Of a stretch of 64,000 nucleotides of DNA, positions 11,151 through 24,109 are shown in pieces; position 1 is the stretch's first letter; each line of letters starts with the position of its first letter. Made by a program: the position numbers and the translations under genes. Where the stretch lies: NCBI GenBank assembly GCA_963580455.1, contig OY756968.1:21731996-21795995 (forward strand). The letters run 5' to 3'. Below the pieces are notes generated by a model. It saw only the letters and a program-made list of their open reading frames with translations, did not search any database and was not told where the DNA came from. This DNA is from Euonymus europaeus. Lineage: Eukaryota > Streptophyta > Magnoliopsida > Celastrales > Celastraceae.

Positions 11151-13671
11151 TACTTGTTTTGGAGTTGCTATCACATCAGGTATTTTACTTCTTCCTCCCT
11201 CCACGTCTTTCTTGTTTTTTTTTTTCCTTTTTCTTCCTCTTATACTGGTTACTGTCGCCGGTGAAGCAAGCTGCAAACTGCTTCTACCGCGCCAGAAGCT
11301 GCATTAAGTCTGGGAGCAAGCAGCGATGGGTGTTATTACGGCAGTGTTTGATTTGGCGCAAGTAGCGGCTGCTATTTTTGCATGCTGTCTCTAAGCCGTT
11401 GCGATTTAGTATTTGCCGAATCCTTAAAGCATTTGCCTCTATTTTCTTTCTATAATCGGCCCGTTCATCATTTTTCGTATTGCAGGTTATTGAACTCAGA
11501 TTTTGGGTTTAGAAGCCCATATTAAACCCTAATTCAAGACAAAGTGAGTTGATTTCCTATTGTTTTATGTTTTGTTAATATTGGATCCTAATTTTTTGTT
11601 TGTCTATGAAAAATTCATATAAAACTTTTTTCTTCTGCATTCTGTGCTAGACAAGTGAAATCAGGTGCTGATGGTACTAAAATGATTGTCTTACAGCGAT
11701 GCTCAACGTATCAATTGCTTACTTTTGTAGGTGTTTAATGTTACTGTTGTGGACTGAGAAAATAGACGTTTGGTAGTTGTTTTACTTTTACTTTTACAAA
11801 CGATCTTTTGCCATATTTTTAAGATTTTTTTTGCTGGAGTTGAGGGATTTAGAGCAGTTGAGAGAGAAAGATTGTAACTGACTCTTATTGACGGGATAGA
11901 CCAACATTTTAAGCAATTAGCATTAGGTTCACTGCCTTTGGATTTTGGACAAGAAGGGTTTGGAGCGTTGCATATAATTTGATGGAGGTCCATTGGGTTG
12001 TTAATGGCTCTGTAGACAGTTACTCTCGTGAAAAGGAACCATACTTATAATGTTCCCCATGTCCATCATGTAGTGTATCTGGAAAGAGAGAAACCATTGA
12101 ATCCGTGACTTAAAGGAGATCGCCTTTGATTTTATTATTGATAATTGGTTTAGTAATCAAGTTTTGGGGTTCCTCTCTCTGTACCAAGCTGCTTGAGGCT
12201 TTTTCCAGCATCCTTGTAGTTCTCTGGGTTACACCCCCTTGGTGCATCTATAAACTTTTAACCATTCAAAAAAAGTCATCTTTCTGTTTGCAGCAGCGTC
12301 AGGTTGATTAATTCTTTTGAATGTTTGGCAAAACTTCTTGCTTTTCCCCATCTTTTTTATGCCTATCCTAGTTTTTACATATTCATTCTTCTTTAAATCT
12401 TCTAAGTTGTTCAAAGATTGATAGCATCATTTGGCAATAAAGGCAGATTTTGTAATTGTTGAACTAAGGTTAAAATTTAAAAATAAAACTAGCGGTATTA
12501 AGATTATCAGTAGAAAGGGGAACATTGAGATGTGACATGCGGTTACCAAACACACTTCAAACAGTTGTATTTCATCCTCATTTAACTTATTCCAAAATGC
12601 TTCCTTTAGGCCTTCCTTGAATCATTGAAGATTTTTTAGTTGATTTATATTTTGTAACAAACTATGGGTTAGGAAATGACGAGAACATTTGTACCACAAG
12701 ATATTCTGCAGTCAGAAGGAAAATGAGTGAATAGAAGAACTCCCATTCGTTATAATGCATCATAGTTGGAACCAATCTTACATTTACTATTCGCGCAACA
12801 TTCCTTTTTTAATAGTTATAATTTCTATCACCAGTAGTAAATTATTTGCTCACATATTTATTATCAATATGTTCTCTCTAATTGTAACTGAGGTGCTTGT
12901 ACCCTGCAGATAATTAACTGTCTCCTTATTTGTTTCCACTTTCTCACACATTATCGTCGATCTTCCATGATTTGAAGTATTCAAGGTCATAAAGTTTACT
13001 GCTGTTTGGTTGGTTATTTGTTGATTAGTTCTTTAGTTGCTCCACCTTTGTGTTTCCGTGCCTTGCTTTATAATGTCATGTTATTATTATTATTGTTAGC
13101 ATGTGAAGGGACTCAAAAGTCGAGACTTAACCTAGTTCAATTCCTAAGAATTAGGCTACCACTACGCCAAAGCTCCTCATCTCTCTTTTTGTTTCATGCT
13201 AGTATCAAATTCCCACAAACGATAGTGTCCTATTGTAAGGCATCTTCTGCTGGTTTCATGATTAGGCCAGAGGGATAAGTACAAATGATATGAGTGGATG
13301 TGCCTAGTTCTCTTTGGTCATTTGATGGAAGGTCTTTCTGTTTGGGTTGACTCTTTGTGGGTGAAGTTCTTGTGCCTTATGACATAAATGTTCTTATTTA
13401 TTTGGAGAAAATATCAAAAAAGAAGATATCGCACAAACTTGCTGAGAGGCCATACACATCTCTATTACAGTTACAGTACTGCATTCACAAACTCGCTGTT
13501 CTATTTTGGAACTTAGGAATCCTGTTCATGAGAACCTTTTGTCCCTTTTTTGGGTGCTTGGGGGTGAGGGGAACTTGTTGGGTCACTGCTTCGTTTATTA
13601 GTTTAGCCACTATATTCTCATATGTTGCTTTGCATTTAATTTTTTTTTTGTGTATTTGGCGGGGATGTCAG
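11151..13671 (+). promoter_or_regulatory. Promoter and 5' leader region of the FDM-like gene
   Basis: No coding exon is supported here. A telo-box (AAACCCTAA) lies at 11524-11532, CT-rich leader-like sequence at about 11,185-11,260, and a 3' splice site ends exactly before the start codon at 13672, so at least one leader intron must lie in this stretch. The exact transcription start is not visible. Confidence 0.4.
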
Positions 13672-16600
13672 ATGGACTATAGTTCTGACGAAGAGTCAGA
13701 TATTAGTGAATCTGAAATTGAAGAGTACATGGACAAGCCATATGAACAGCTGAGGAGTGGAAAATACAAAGTTAAACATATAAATGGTGCATTGAGATGC
13801 CCGTTTTGTGCTGGGAAGAAGAAACAGGATTATAAGTATAAGGAATTGTTTCAGCATGCTTCTGGAGTAGGTAAAGGATCTGCTAACAGAAGTGCGAAAC
13901 AAAAGGCAAACCATCTTGCATTGGCAAAGTATCTGGAGACTGATCTGGGTAGTGAAGCAGACCAAGCTCCTCAACCAGTTGTTTCAGAACCTGTCAAAAA
14001 AACTCCGGGGCAAGAAGATCTCTATGTATGGCCCTGGATGGGAATAATAGTCAACATAGTGACTGACCCAAAGGATGGGGCTGCCTTGTTTGATGGAGGA
14101 TATTGGTTGAAACGGTTTGCCCAATATAAGCCTTTAGAAGTTCGTACTTTCTGGAGTGAAACAGACCATACTGCACAAGCTGTGGTGAAATTTGACATTG
14201 ATTGGAATGGTTTCATGAATGCAACAGAGTTTGATAAAGCATTTGAAGCTGAGCATCATAGCAAAAGGGAATGGAACGAGCGGAAAATGAATCATGGCCC
14301 TCGTATATATGGCTGGTGTGCACGTGCCGATGATCATAATTCTATGGGGCCAATAGGGGATTACCTTCGCAGTGAAGGAAAACTAAGAACAATATCTGAC
14401 ATTGTCCATGAAGCGGCTCAAAATAGAAATAATGTGGTGGCGGACCTGGCTGATAAAATTAACTCGACAAATGAAAATCTGAATGAGTTAGAGTACAAGT
14501 ACAATGAGAAGACTATGTCTTTAAGCAGAATGCTTGAAGAGAAAGATAAGCTGCACAATGATTTTGTAGAAGGTTTGTTTCTGTTCATGTCTCCCTCTCT
14601 TCAAATGTGGCATAATGACCATATAGGCATATACACAACATTATTAAGTTCTTTCACTGTACTCGAATGAAAATGTTTTATACTCAGACAAGCAGCCATA
14701 GACAAAATTATATGCAATTGCTTGACAGCTGCAATGTATTCCTATGCTCTCTTCTTGTTTTGTGAGATTTATTATATATAATGGTTATGTTTACACATAC
14801 ATGGGTTCGTGGTCTGTTGAGGATGATAGATAATCAAACGCTGGTTGTTCTATGTTGTTCATAACTTGGACATTTATAAATGTGAAACACACATTTATTT
14901 GTAAATAGGTTGATGAATCCACTTTTAGGTGCCTATATAAATTCTTACATGTAAACATACATTCTTAAACACATGTCGTAGGAGTTGTGACATGCATTTC
15001 TCCTGTTCAGAAACAAGGAAGATGCAGCGAACTGCACGTGAAAATGTTCGAAGGATCTTGGAAGAACAGGAAAAACTAAATTATGAATTGGATGCTAAGA
15101 AAAAGCAACTTGATTACTGGAGCAAAGAATTGAACAAACGTGAAGCTTTAACAGAACGGGAAAAGCAAAAGCTTGATGAGGATATAAAAATGGTAATACC
15201 TGTTACCAATGAAACCGGCTGACATTTGGGTTGAGAGGTTCTATGAATTATTTAATTTTCTTGCTATGTTCAGGGTATGTGTATTGTTGTCTGCTTTTAG
15301 CTTTTATTCCACTGGTTTGAGTTCTGTTCTAGCTGTTCATTTTCTTTTGTAAAGCCCTGATGGTTATTAGACATTTTTCTTTGTTAAAAGGGGTAATATG
15401 TTATCCGGTGTCATATGAGGCTGAAAGTGAAGTTCTCCTTAGGAAGATCCATTTACTTTTTAGCCTAGTGTAGAAGTTCAGGTCAGAGTGTCACAGCTTC
15501 TTAACATTTTAGTGTAACATGTGCTGATACTTTAGGCCTTATTTTCTATCATTTGAGGAACATACAAGCATTGTTTTCACTAGAGATGTTAACCACACCA
15601 CACAAAAAAAGAAGAAGAAAATGGGTATGGAGAATAGAAGATACGAGGTGTTAAGACTATTGCTAAAAGGTTTACAAGGAAGGCTAAGAAGCATCGGGGA
15701 GCAACAAGTGGAGGGACGTAATGGAGCCTTACTACTGGAGTTGTTATTTTTTTATTTTGTCTTTTAGGGAGGTTTATAGCTGTGCTCTGGCAGCAGTAGT
15801 GGTTTAGGCAATCAGTAGTGGAAATTGTCCTGGGAGGTCCTAGATCCTCGAAAGCTAGGTTTGTCACTCTTTTCTTTGTAATTCTGTAAGTCTTTTGTTT
15901 CTAAGAATACATATAGATAACTTACTGGAGTTCATATCTGATCTATTTTTTACTAGCAACATCTCTATTTCTATCATGTGGCATTGATAATAGATCTTTT
16001 TGATATTGTTCTTGGGGGTCAAACGTGATATTAAGTGATTGGGACTTCGACACTTGTTCTCTGCAAGGCATTTAAATGCAGATTGAACTTCAGCAATATG
16101 ATGCACTTTGGTGTCATCCTCTTGTTGACTTCAGTACTTTCCTTGTTCCATTTAAAACATATTAGAAGTGTTGAGGGTCGAGACAATATTGAATTACCAA
16201 TCCAGGACCCCACTAATGGAATAAGATTGGGTAACAAACTAACAACAAACAATACTACTTGAAGTTGCAGTTTTAATGTGTTTTTAGTACTTACACTGGC
16301 TTAGATATCATGTTTGCATGGATAGGAACTAGAAACAGCTAAAAATAGCAACTTCAAATATATCAATAGCTATGAATACTATGTTTTATTTGAACTCTCT
16401 AATGGCATTACCAAGAATGGTGTGTGTTTTGATGTTGACACTTGACACTTTCTGGCAATAACTGAAACTCTTTTTCTCTTTTTGTTCTTTTAGAATGACA
16501 GTAGGAACAATTCACTTCAGTTGGCATCCGTGGAGCAGAGAAGGGCTGATGAGAATGTCTTAAGACTTGTTGAAGAGCAAAAGGTCTGCTACTTTGTGTT

Positions 16601-18400
16601 AAGCTTTCACTAAATGTTGGCATATTTTGTACCATACTTATGTTTCACATTTTCTGCTGTTTAATTGGTATGGATTTATGAGTTTACAGAGAGAGAAAGA
16701 AGAGGCACTCAAAAAGATACTTCAGTTGGAAAAGCAGCTGGATGCTAAACATAAGTTGGAAATGGAAATTCAGGAGTTAAAAGGGAAGTTACAGGTGATG
16801 AAGTGCCTTGAAGAAGATGATGATGCTGTTCAAGATAAGGTGAAACAGATGAATAAAGATTTGGAGGAGAAAGTCGATAATCTCAATGATATGGAGGATC
16901 TGTACAACACTCTAGTGTCAAAAGAGCGCAAGAGCAATGATGAGCTTCAAGACGCTCGCAAAGAGCTAATATTGGTATGCATATGACCTTTACTTGCATA
17001 TATATTTCTTCTATGCGGTAGATGGGTTGGTGGTGGAGATTTTTTCCTTGGATTTAATACTTCATATTGGTGTGTTAAATCCGGTTTAAGAATTAAGAGA
17101 ATTATAATTAATAGTTCGAAGCTGAACAAAAGCTTTTTGCTGCATGTGGAATCAGGAGCCACTGATCAAGATGTCCTATTCAAGATATCTTCAAAGTGGA
17201 ATGAATCAGATACTTTTGACTATCATCATGATATTTCTTGTATTGTGAGGAACAGGAAAAAAAAAGGCACGCTGAAAGCATTCAAAGAATGCTTTGGAGC
17301 ATTGGCAACCACTAGCTACAGCACAGTGGTTGGATTATGTGATGGATCAGGTGAACCATACCCAGTATTATGTGATTGTGATCAGATTTTTCGCCAATTC
17401 CCTTTGCCTTGGAGCATTGACAACCACTATTGAAGGGATAGTTAATTGGTGCCTATGAGAAACATGCTTTATTTTTGTCGCTATATATATATATATATGT
17501 ATGTATATATACTAGATATTCTTTACTTTTACTATACTTCAAATGTTTTTCTCTTTTGATAACTTAAGGAAAGTGGACCGAGTATTGTTGTCTATCTCTA
17601 TCATAAACAGATAAACGATAGGCAAGAGGTTACAAAGGCATATCTTCCTTGTAGGGTTTGAGCGAGATGTTGAGTGCGCGCACTAACATTGGAATTAAGC
17701 GAATGGGTGAAATTGATTCAAAGCCATTTCAAAACAAATGTAAGGAGAAATTTTCTCCTGAGGAAGCACAGGTGCAGGCATCCACCGTTTGCTCTTTGTG
17801 GCAAGAAAATTTGAAGAATCCGGAATGGCATCCATTCAAAATAATAGATACTGAAAACAAACCTCAGGTATAGTATTCAAACAACTAAATTGTCACTTAT
17901 ATTAGTCATTTTTGCTTATAGTGACCTTGCATCAGAATGAGGTTGCAATTAATCTCTGTTGCAAACTGCTGATAGATGGAATGCATGGAAATTATAATTG
18001 ATTTTTCTTTCAACAATTGTCGTAATAAGTGCAAATTCTCTTGTAGGGGTCCTTTTTCTGACTATTTACCCATGTCCGGAAGTAAATAGGAACATTTTGT
18101 TTTCTTCCTTTTATGATCACATAAATAGCTTGAAATTTATTCAAATTGCAATATTTCTTCACAATGCAGGAAATATTAGATGAAGAAGATGAAAAGCTAC
18201 GGAATCTTAAGGAGGAATGGGGATCTGAAATCTACATGGCAGTTGTAACTGCTTTGAAGGAGCTAAATGAGTATAATCCAAGCGGAAGATATGTAATTTC
18301 TGAGCTCTGGAACTACAAGGAAGGAAGAAAAGCCACATTGAAGGAAGTCATCAGTTACATCTTGAAAAATATCAAGTCACTTAAGCGGAAGAGGACTTGA
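13672..18400 (+). CDS. XS/XH-domain factor of RNA-directed DNA methylation (FDM/IDN2 family)
   Basis: Six exons (13672-14572, 15011-15192, 16494-16583, 16690-16974, 17655-17867, 18170-18400) join in frame to 633 residues, the size of Arabidopsis FDM1. Residues 1-40 are acidic ([10 protein letters not shown]). A zf-XS finger follows with Cys43, Cys46 and a conserved [10 protein letters not shown]. The XS domain (about 117-235, starting [10 protein letters not shown]) is known in SGS3 relatives to bind double-stranded RNA with 5' overhangs. A long coiled coil (about 250-480) is followed by the XH dimerisation domain (about 500-630, with NIGIKRMGE and a C-terminal RKATLKEVI stretch). In Arabidopsis such proteins act downstream of AGO4 and siRNA with DRM2 in the nucleus. 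The start is fixed by an acceptor one base before the ATG and by conservation of the first residues. All domains look intact. Confidence 0.92.
16975..17654 (+). other. Fourth FDM intron with an open stretch of unknown origin
   Basis: Between the fourth and fifth coding exons a 98-codon open frame (17137-17433) contains a short direct repeat, GGAGCATTGGCAACCACTA against GGAGCATTGACAACCACTA (about 17300-17430). Neither end has a splice site in frame with the gene, and the protein skips it cleanly. It may be a small insertion. A TA-rich microsatellite lies at about 17482-17510. Confidence 0.4.
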
Positions 18401-20284
18401 AGGTAAGGTTTGCTGTTGTATATGTAGATTTTTGGTTCATTAAGAGATATGAAGTTTGCTAATCCTTAGAGCCCAAACAGAATGTTCATTCTAGTGACTT
18501 TTAAAACTATATCCTGAAGGTTATGTACATAGCCATTAATTGTGCACAGCATGGATAACATAATTGGTTAAAACATAAGTTTTGTTTATCATATGTATGC
18601 CATTGGTAACGTTTATTGTGCAACTTACATGTTCGGGCGCAGTAAGTGACGAGAGGAATTGTAAGAATATTTTGCTTATGTTTTATCTCAGATCATTGAG
18701 CCAATCATAATTGAGATTTTGGCTATATCATTTTTCTAAATTAATACATCCTATCGGTGATTTAGTTAAGCATCTGATTCCAAATGTATGCTTTTTGTGC
18801 AATTAATGTGTTGGTTCCTTAAGTCCTAGATTTTTTGTCTATTCTTTAAGAGTGAACTTTTTTTCCTGCCTTAGAGAAAGGACTTTTGCCTTTTTCCCTG
18901 GATGAAGCTAATTGTTGAATTTTGTCTACTCCTGTACTGCCAAACTTTATAATACATTATGGTGAAGTTGCGAGATACGTGACCGTCTGTAATATATATG
19001 GTACCTTGCTGAACCAGTGAAAGTCTAATGTTGTTTGCTTAACCTGTTGCTGTCAATAGAAGTTCCTATTTGCCTGAGTGCCAAAATGGAAGGATATCTA
19101 TTTATTCTTGTCAACTCAAATAATTGAAACAACCATAATTCAAGTTACTTGCAAGATCATTTAGCCAAATTTATTGTAACCATAACGATGTCGTTAAGCA
19201 AATATTCTTTCTTATTGTGTTATGTGTAGTGTTTGATGTAAGTTGAAGCTGCAAACTTCTCACTTTGCTTCAAATGTGAGGGAAAGAAATAAAACAATAT
19301 TTGATATGGGGGTCTCAATGCTGATCCTAAAGTTATTTGCATCAAACAATAGATCAAGGAAGATACAAAAAGTTTGTTGATTTTTTTTCTGTTGTATGTA
19401 TTTAAAACCATTTAGCTCCATGCCTCGGTGCCTCCATATACCAAAGGAAAATGGGAAAACCATGGGTTAACTTGCAATTAATACATGTAAAACAGTCGAG
19501 TTCCCCGTTGATAGACTCATATTGCTAACATACGCAGGTAGGCTTATTATAAGATGTTTGGAGCCAGAATTGATAGTTCTCGTGGTATTGGTATTTGGGT
19601 TCTAGTTCAATTTGAAAACTGTTTGTTGTGAGAGAAAAATATTATGGTTTCATGACATTCTTGTGAAATGAGTTTTGGTGATCTAGCTTTATGAATTTTG
19701 CACAGGGCACTTTGAGTTTTTACATTACTGTCACCTTTTGCACATCTTGAACTCACACAGACCTTATTAGAGTTTAATATACCATGTCTAACCATGAGAT
19801 TCACTGCCAGGTGCTGCAGAATGAGGAACATCAAGTTTCAAGCTTGAAGAGGAAGCAGAGTGACATTTGAAGTGTAGTATTCAAAACCCTAATTCCTTTG
19901 AGCTGTGTCATATGCTGCTAGATAGCTTCATATGATTATGGTTATTAACCAGCTACTTAATATCGCATGGAAAACAAACCTTGTTAATTTGGGTGTCAAC
20001 TCTATCCCATATCAACTGTAGTAAACCTTTTATTGGGAAAATTTCTCAGCGGAAAACACTTGCATTTACTACATGCTCATCTGTCTTGAAGCCTTATCTC
20101 CTCTCTCTGCCCCCACCTCCCTCCCTCCCTCCCTGCCTCTCTCTCTCTGGTTATGATTTTGATGGGGGAATTGGGAAGAAAAAGAAAACGATAGTGAGAA
20201 ATTTTGGGGATACTATTGTGTGTTTTTATAGGCAAGTTACAACCAGTTAGACTAGCAGTGGTTCTTTTTTATGATCAATAATGT
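18401..20284. other. 3' region of the FDM-like gene and intergenic DNA
   Basis: A donor-like AG|GTAAGG follows the stop codon immediately, so a spliced 3' UTR is possible; an acceptor-like site near 19,811 would suit. No other gene is visible. A CT-rich run lies at about 20,098-20,148. Confidence 0.4.
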
Positions 20285-21145
20285 TACTTTGAGTTGGATG
20301 TGAGTCGGTGGACTATCAAATTGCCAAGGGAGGCTCTTGGAAGTAGCCTTTGGGTTCACATTCGGAAGGGGTGGTTCTCTTGGCATCATTATGTGTCGTA
20401 TAAGATGGCGGTTCCAGAGTCAGTTTCTGGAATGACAAATGGTGAACAATATCCTCTCTTAAGGTTCAATTTCCAATTCGTTACAGGTTGGCTTGTAGCA
20501 ACGAGGCTTGAGTTAGCGATCTTACTGATGGAATTTCATGGTCTCTGACTCTCTGTGCTTCTCTAGGGAGGCCCAATCTAGAGACCCAAGATTGGGAGAT
20601 TGGCCCTTTCATGGATTTTTTGGAAATCTATGAGAATTTGCTCAGTCGCATTAATTAGGACAAGTTGTGTTGGTTTTCCTCCCCGGACTCATATTTTTCA
20701 GTTAAGTCCCATCATTCTTACCTCTTTTCAACAAATAGGGAGGTTGGAGTTGGATGTGACGCACCCTTTGCTCAGCTTGGTCTCTTTTTTCCTTTTGGAA
20801 AGTTATCTGGGGAACAATCCTTACAATTAACAACTTGAAATAAGACGTTTCTCCATTCCTAATGGATGTGCTCTCTGTTAGGAGGAAGAAGAGTCAGTCT
20901 CCCATATTTTGCTCTTACTCTTGGTCTTCTAAAGTTTGGGGTACGGTGTGAAACTTGATGGGTGTGAATTGAGTTTGAGGCTTGGCATATTCTTGCTCCG
21001 AACAAGTTCAAAATCTGTCTTCCTGCTCATTTTTCAAGCTACTTGTTGGTTAATCTGGAAAGAGAGGAATACTAGAATTTTCCTTTTAAAAAATTCTTGT
21101 GTTTCTTCTTGTGTTGTAAATAAAAAAGTTTACTTTTAAAAAAAA
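20285..21145 (+). mobile_element. LINE (L1-type) 3' fragment
   Basis: Broken frames read as the C-terminal end of plant L1 open reading frame 2: WSLTLCASLGRPNLETQDWE at about 20540-20595, then a zf-RVT-like region and a LVNLERERNTRIF motif near 21050. The copy ends in an A-rich tail (about 21121-21147), as expected for a 5'-truncated LINE. Several stops and frameshifts show it is dead. Confidence 0.7.
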
Positions 21146-21216
21146 ACTTATTACCTAATAGAAAAACAGAAAAAATAAAACAGAATTAGAGGCCCATCTA
21201 TAGGCGCAAGTATTTG

Positions 21217-21290
21217 TTTAATATTAAAAACATGAGAATGATTATAGACCGTTGGATTATTTTTTAATATTAAAAACATGAGAATGATTA
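21217..21290. repeat. 28-bp direct repeat
   Basis: TTTAATATTAAAAACATGAG and the next eight bases occur at 21217-21244 and again at 21263-21290, 46 bases apart. Confidence 0.85.
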
Positions 21291-21540
21291 CAGATAAGTC
21301 TTCTTGATTGGTTTTTTCTAATTGTCCTAGCCGCCTCTAAGAACCTGAAGACAACAATGACAGATAACTACTACTATTGTCATACCCAAAGTCAGTCTCT
21401 TGATAAGAAACTGGAAGTCAATAACCAATTAACCATTCTTATACAACTCTTCCATTTCAAATTTTCAATATCGATGGCAGAGTCAAATGAAAGGTAGAAA
21501 CCTGTTCTTCCATGGATGGATTTCCGAATCTCATTCTTCG

Positions 21541-21580
21541 CTTGTGTATATATATTATATATATATGTGTGTGTGTGTTT
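21541..21580. repeat. TA/TG microsatellite
   Basis: Alternating TATATA followed by TGTGTGTG, about 40 bases long. Confidence 0.8.
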
Positions 21581-21867
21581 GTAAGAACATATAGCTATGT
21601 CAGGCATGCAGATCTCACAGGAACAAACAAAGGGATTGGACTTGCAATAGCTAGGCAGTTGGCTTGTAATGGAGCATGATAGGATACCTAATGTTGACAA
21701 CATCGCCATTTGCCACATTGTTTTTGTAAGTAATCTGATAATCACTCCATGGAGCTTGAATTTGGGTCTTTCATGGGTGGTTTATACAATCAGGGGAAGG
21801 CGACATTAATCAGGACACTGTAGAGACATTAGGGCTTAGAGTTGTATTGTGCCGCATGTGGCATCGA

Positions 21868-21940
21868 GCTTTCATAGCTCAGTTGGTTAGAGCACCCGTT
21901 TAGTAAGCGGGAGGTCTTGAGTTCGACTCTCAATGAAAGC
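21868..21940 (+). tRNA. tRNA-Thr (anticodon AGT)
   Basis: The 73-base sequence folds as a standard cloverleaf. The acceptor stem pairs GCTTTCA with TGAAAGC; the D arm is TAGCTCAGTTGGTTAGAGCA (also the A box); the anticodon stem CCCGT/GCGGG encloses loop TTAGTAA with AGT at 21902-21904; the T arm contains GAGTTCGACTC, the B box. A run of T from about 21953 is a suitable RNA polymerase III terminator. No intron. Confidence 0.95.
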
Positions 21941-21973
21941 ATGTTTTTCGAAATTTTTTTTGTTTACACTGAC

Positions 21974-22062
21974 TGGGCCGTCCAATAAGTACGGCGAGGA
22001 AATATGGACTGGGTTCTCGACGGGCCCAAGCCCAACGGAAAGGATCTTTTATTTAGGGCTTT
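21974..22062 (+). promoter_or_regulatory. Site II and telo-box-like promoter of the eS12 locus
   Basis: TGGGCCG at 21974, CGGGCCCAAGCCCAAC at 22021-22036 and TTTAGGGCTTTT near 22052 are the motif types typical of plant ribosomal-protein promoters. They lie between the tRNA and the first eS12 exon. Confidence 0.6.
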
Positions 22063-22509
22063 TAGCATGCCGAGGTTCTTGTCTTCGTCACTGTCGGGTT
22101 CTATTGTTCTGTATCGCATGCCGGTCACAGAACGACCCGTGCTCCGAGTTCAACATCTGCAGGTCTCATTTTCCTTTCTTTCACTGGCATTTTGGACATC
22201 TATGTAGATCTGAGCAATGTTGCCGTAAATGATAAAGCCAATTGAGTGTTCGGATCGACAAGACTCCATTTGTTTTTACTTTACATTCGTCTTGGTGTTC
22301 TCGGAGAGTAAGCCTAAAAACGCCTACGAATATTGTTGGGGATCACGGGCTTAGTGCTTTTAATATTTATACTTAATATTTAATAGTTTAATCATGCTGT
22401 TTATCTGTAAAACTTAGCCTTTGGTTCATTTTTCTTTGTATTGGGACTGATTTGGATATTTTGATGTTCTAGGAAGGAGAAAGTTATCTGAATATCAACA
22501 GAACGAAAG

Positions 22510-23167
22510 ATGTCTGGGTAAGTCATTTTTACTTTTGGCGAGTGCCTCCGTGCAGGGTTATGCTTTCTGTGTGATTAGGTATATTGATTTAGTCGAATTC
22601 TGCAATGACTTTCATCAAAGTGTGATTTAATGACACTTGATGTTATGTGGGTTTGGAATGTTGTTATTACGAGTTTCGGTGTCTGAAACTAATGTTGTTT
22701 AGTTCTTATGAAACATATGTTTTGAGTTGGTTTGGAATCGCACAGGATTTTGTTGTCTTTGTTCAGTTCATTCAAGCTGTATTTCCCAATTTATTGGTAC
22801 TCGTGATGGGTCAGAAGCTCCTGTGAGTGTCATATATGGGGATTTTTTTTATAACTTTTCTGTGATTGCAGAAATTATTTGAGGCAAAGCAAGACTGCCT
22901 TTACTATTGATAAGATAACTGTAGATTGGAGCAGTTTATTAACTTGGATTTTCCCTTCGCTTCAATGGCTGTAAATTTTAAGGACACAGACTTCATCTTA
23001 CATTTTTTGAATCTGATAATATCTGTTCTAGAGACGAAATACCTTTGACAGTGAGGAGGCTGCTGTTGTACCAGAGACGTCCATTGTTGCTTCTGAGTTG
23101 GATTTGATGACAGCCATCCAGCTTGTTCTCAAGAAATCATTGGCTCATGGAGGACTTGCATGTGGTT
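22510..23167 (+). pseudogene. Truncated 40S ribosomal protein eS12 (RPS12) gene
   Basis: Exon 1 (22510-22517) encodes MSG and splices through GG|GTAAGT to an acceptor at 23051. This joins to EEAAVVPETS, then DLMTAIQLVLKKSLAHGGLA, the N-terminal third of eS12. The conserved continuation (LHEGAKxIEKHAAQL, NQPDYVKLV, and the C-terminal half) is not found anywhere downstream. Instead the frame runs into intron-like sequence and a stop near 23190. With its ribosomal-type promoter it may still be transcribed, but no full eS12 can be made from this window. The conserved Arg after GGLA is Cys here. Confidence 0.75.
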
Positions 23168-23295
23168 CGTATAAAATAACTTCCCTGCAATGATACAAGG
23201 AAATTTCATTCTTTTATGCTATAGTGGTTTCGATGAAATTGGCGTTCATATTCTTCTTCTGGTTGAATATATTGTGTTTATTGATAATAAATCAG

Positions 23296-23598
23296 GAGCG
23301 TTCTCGTTTGATTCGGGGTTTTCACGCTGGGAAACACTTTTCAAGCCGAAGTGCGGGGGATATTGTTTTTGGAGCTATTTCTGTCAACGTTAAACAGAGG
23401 AGATGGAAAGTCTTGGACAGGATGTTGCCCAGAATCACAAATTCATCGGTGAGGGCTTGTTCCGAAGCTGGGGCTATTGAGGTTGCCTATGAAGTGATAA
23501 AGGACCTGCAAGTTAAAGCCATTTGGGTGACTGTTCATGCAAGTGGAGGAGATGCAGGGGACGAACTGTATATGGGTTGTTCTTTGAAATATTTTTAA
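23296..23598 (+). other. Unrecognised open frame replacing the end of the eS12 gene
   Basis: An acceptor-like AATCAG at 23290-23295 precedes 100 codons open to a TAA at 23596. The translation has coding-like composition (for example LDRMLPRITNSS and DLQVKAIWVTVHASGGDAG). I cannot assign it to a family. The phase does not fit either plausible donor at the end of eS12 exon 2 (both phase 1, this would need phase 0). It may be a captured gene fragment or chance. Confidence 0.35.
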
Positions 23599-23735
23599 AA
23601 ACTGTATTGTATTTTGGGATCAACTTAGAATCGTTGTTTGCTATCGTTTTTTTTTTGAATGGGGTGAATTTATAAAGGCGGAACCTTTGGAAGAATAGAT
23701 AAGGCTTAATATCAAAGCCCAGGCCTGCATTTCTG

Positions 23736-23757
23736 TGGGCCGGGCCGGGCCGGGCCG
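23736..23757. repeat. GGGCC tandem run upstream of the PDS5 gene
   Basis: Four GGGCC units in a row begin at 23736, preceded by AAAGCCCAGGCCT. It could act as a site II-like promoter cluster for the PDS5 gene or be a simple repeat. Confidence 0.6.
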
Positions 23758-24088
23758 ATTATTTTGACACAATAATTGGAGGAAAAAAAAAGACAACCCA
23801 GTACCGGACTTAAAACAGTCAAGTCAGACAAAATGAATGAAGGGGGCGTAATCCGTTCATGGGTTGGATTTTGTCTGTGTGTTTGCATGCTCAACAGTCA
23901 ACACAATGAGGCCTAAGAAGTAAAAATCCCAACTTTGCCGTCGTGATTGTAACTAATAATTTTGGTTGATATCTGGGTGTCTCCCTTTCTAGCTATAGAC
24001 GTGTATTGCTTTCTGGGCACAGTATCCGAGCATACACAGTCGCAGAGACAGAAGCAGAGACGGGATACAAAAGTTTTTGCGTCTTTTG

Positions 24089-24098
24089 TTAGGGTTTT
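24089..24098 (+). promoter_or_regulatory. Telo-box in the PDS5 leader
   Basis: TTAGGGTTTT, the reverse of the AAACCCTAA telo-box, lies 12 bases before the start codon. Confidence 0.5.
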
Positions 24099-24109
24099 GT
24101 ACTGAGAGA

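Noticed and set aside
11064..11365. Short open frames on both strands before the FDM gene
   Set aside because: They overlap each other, are CT/GA-rich and show no conserved motif; more likely leader sequence.
20098..20150. CT-rich run as a possible regulatory repeat
   Set aside because: It is a simple-sequence tract without a gene attached; no function can be supported.
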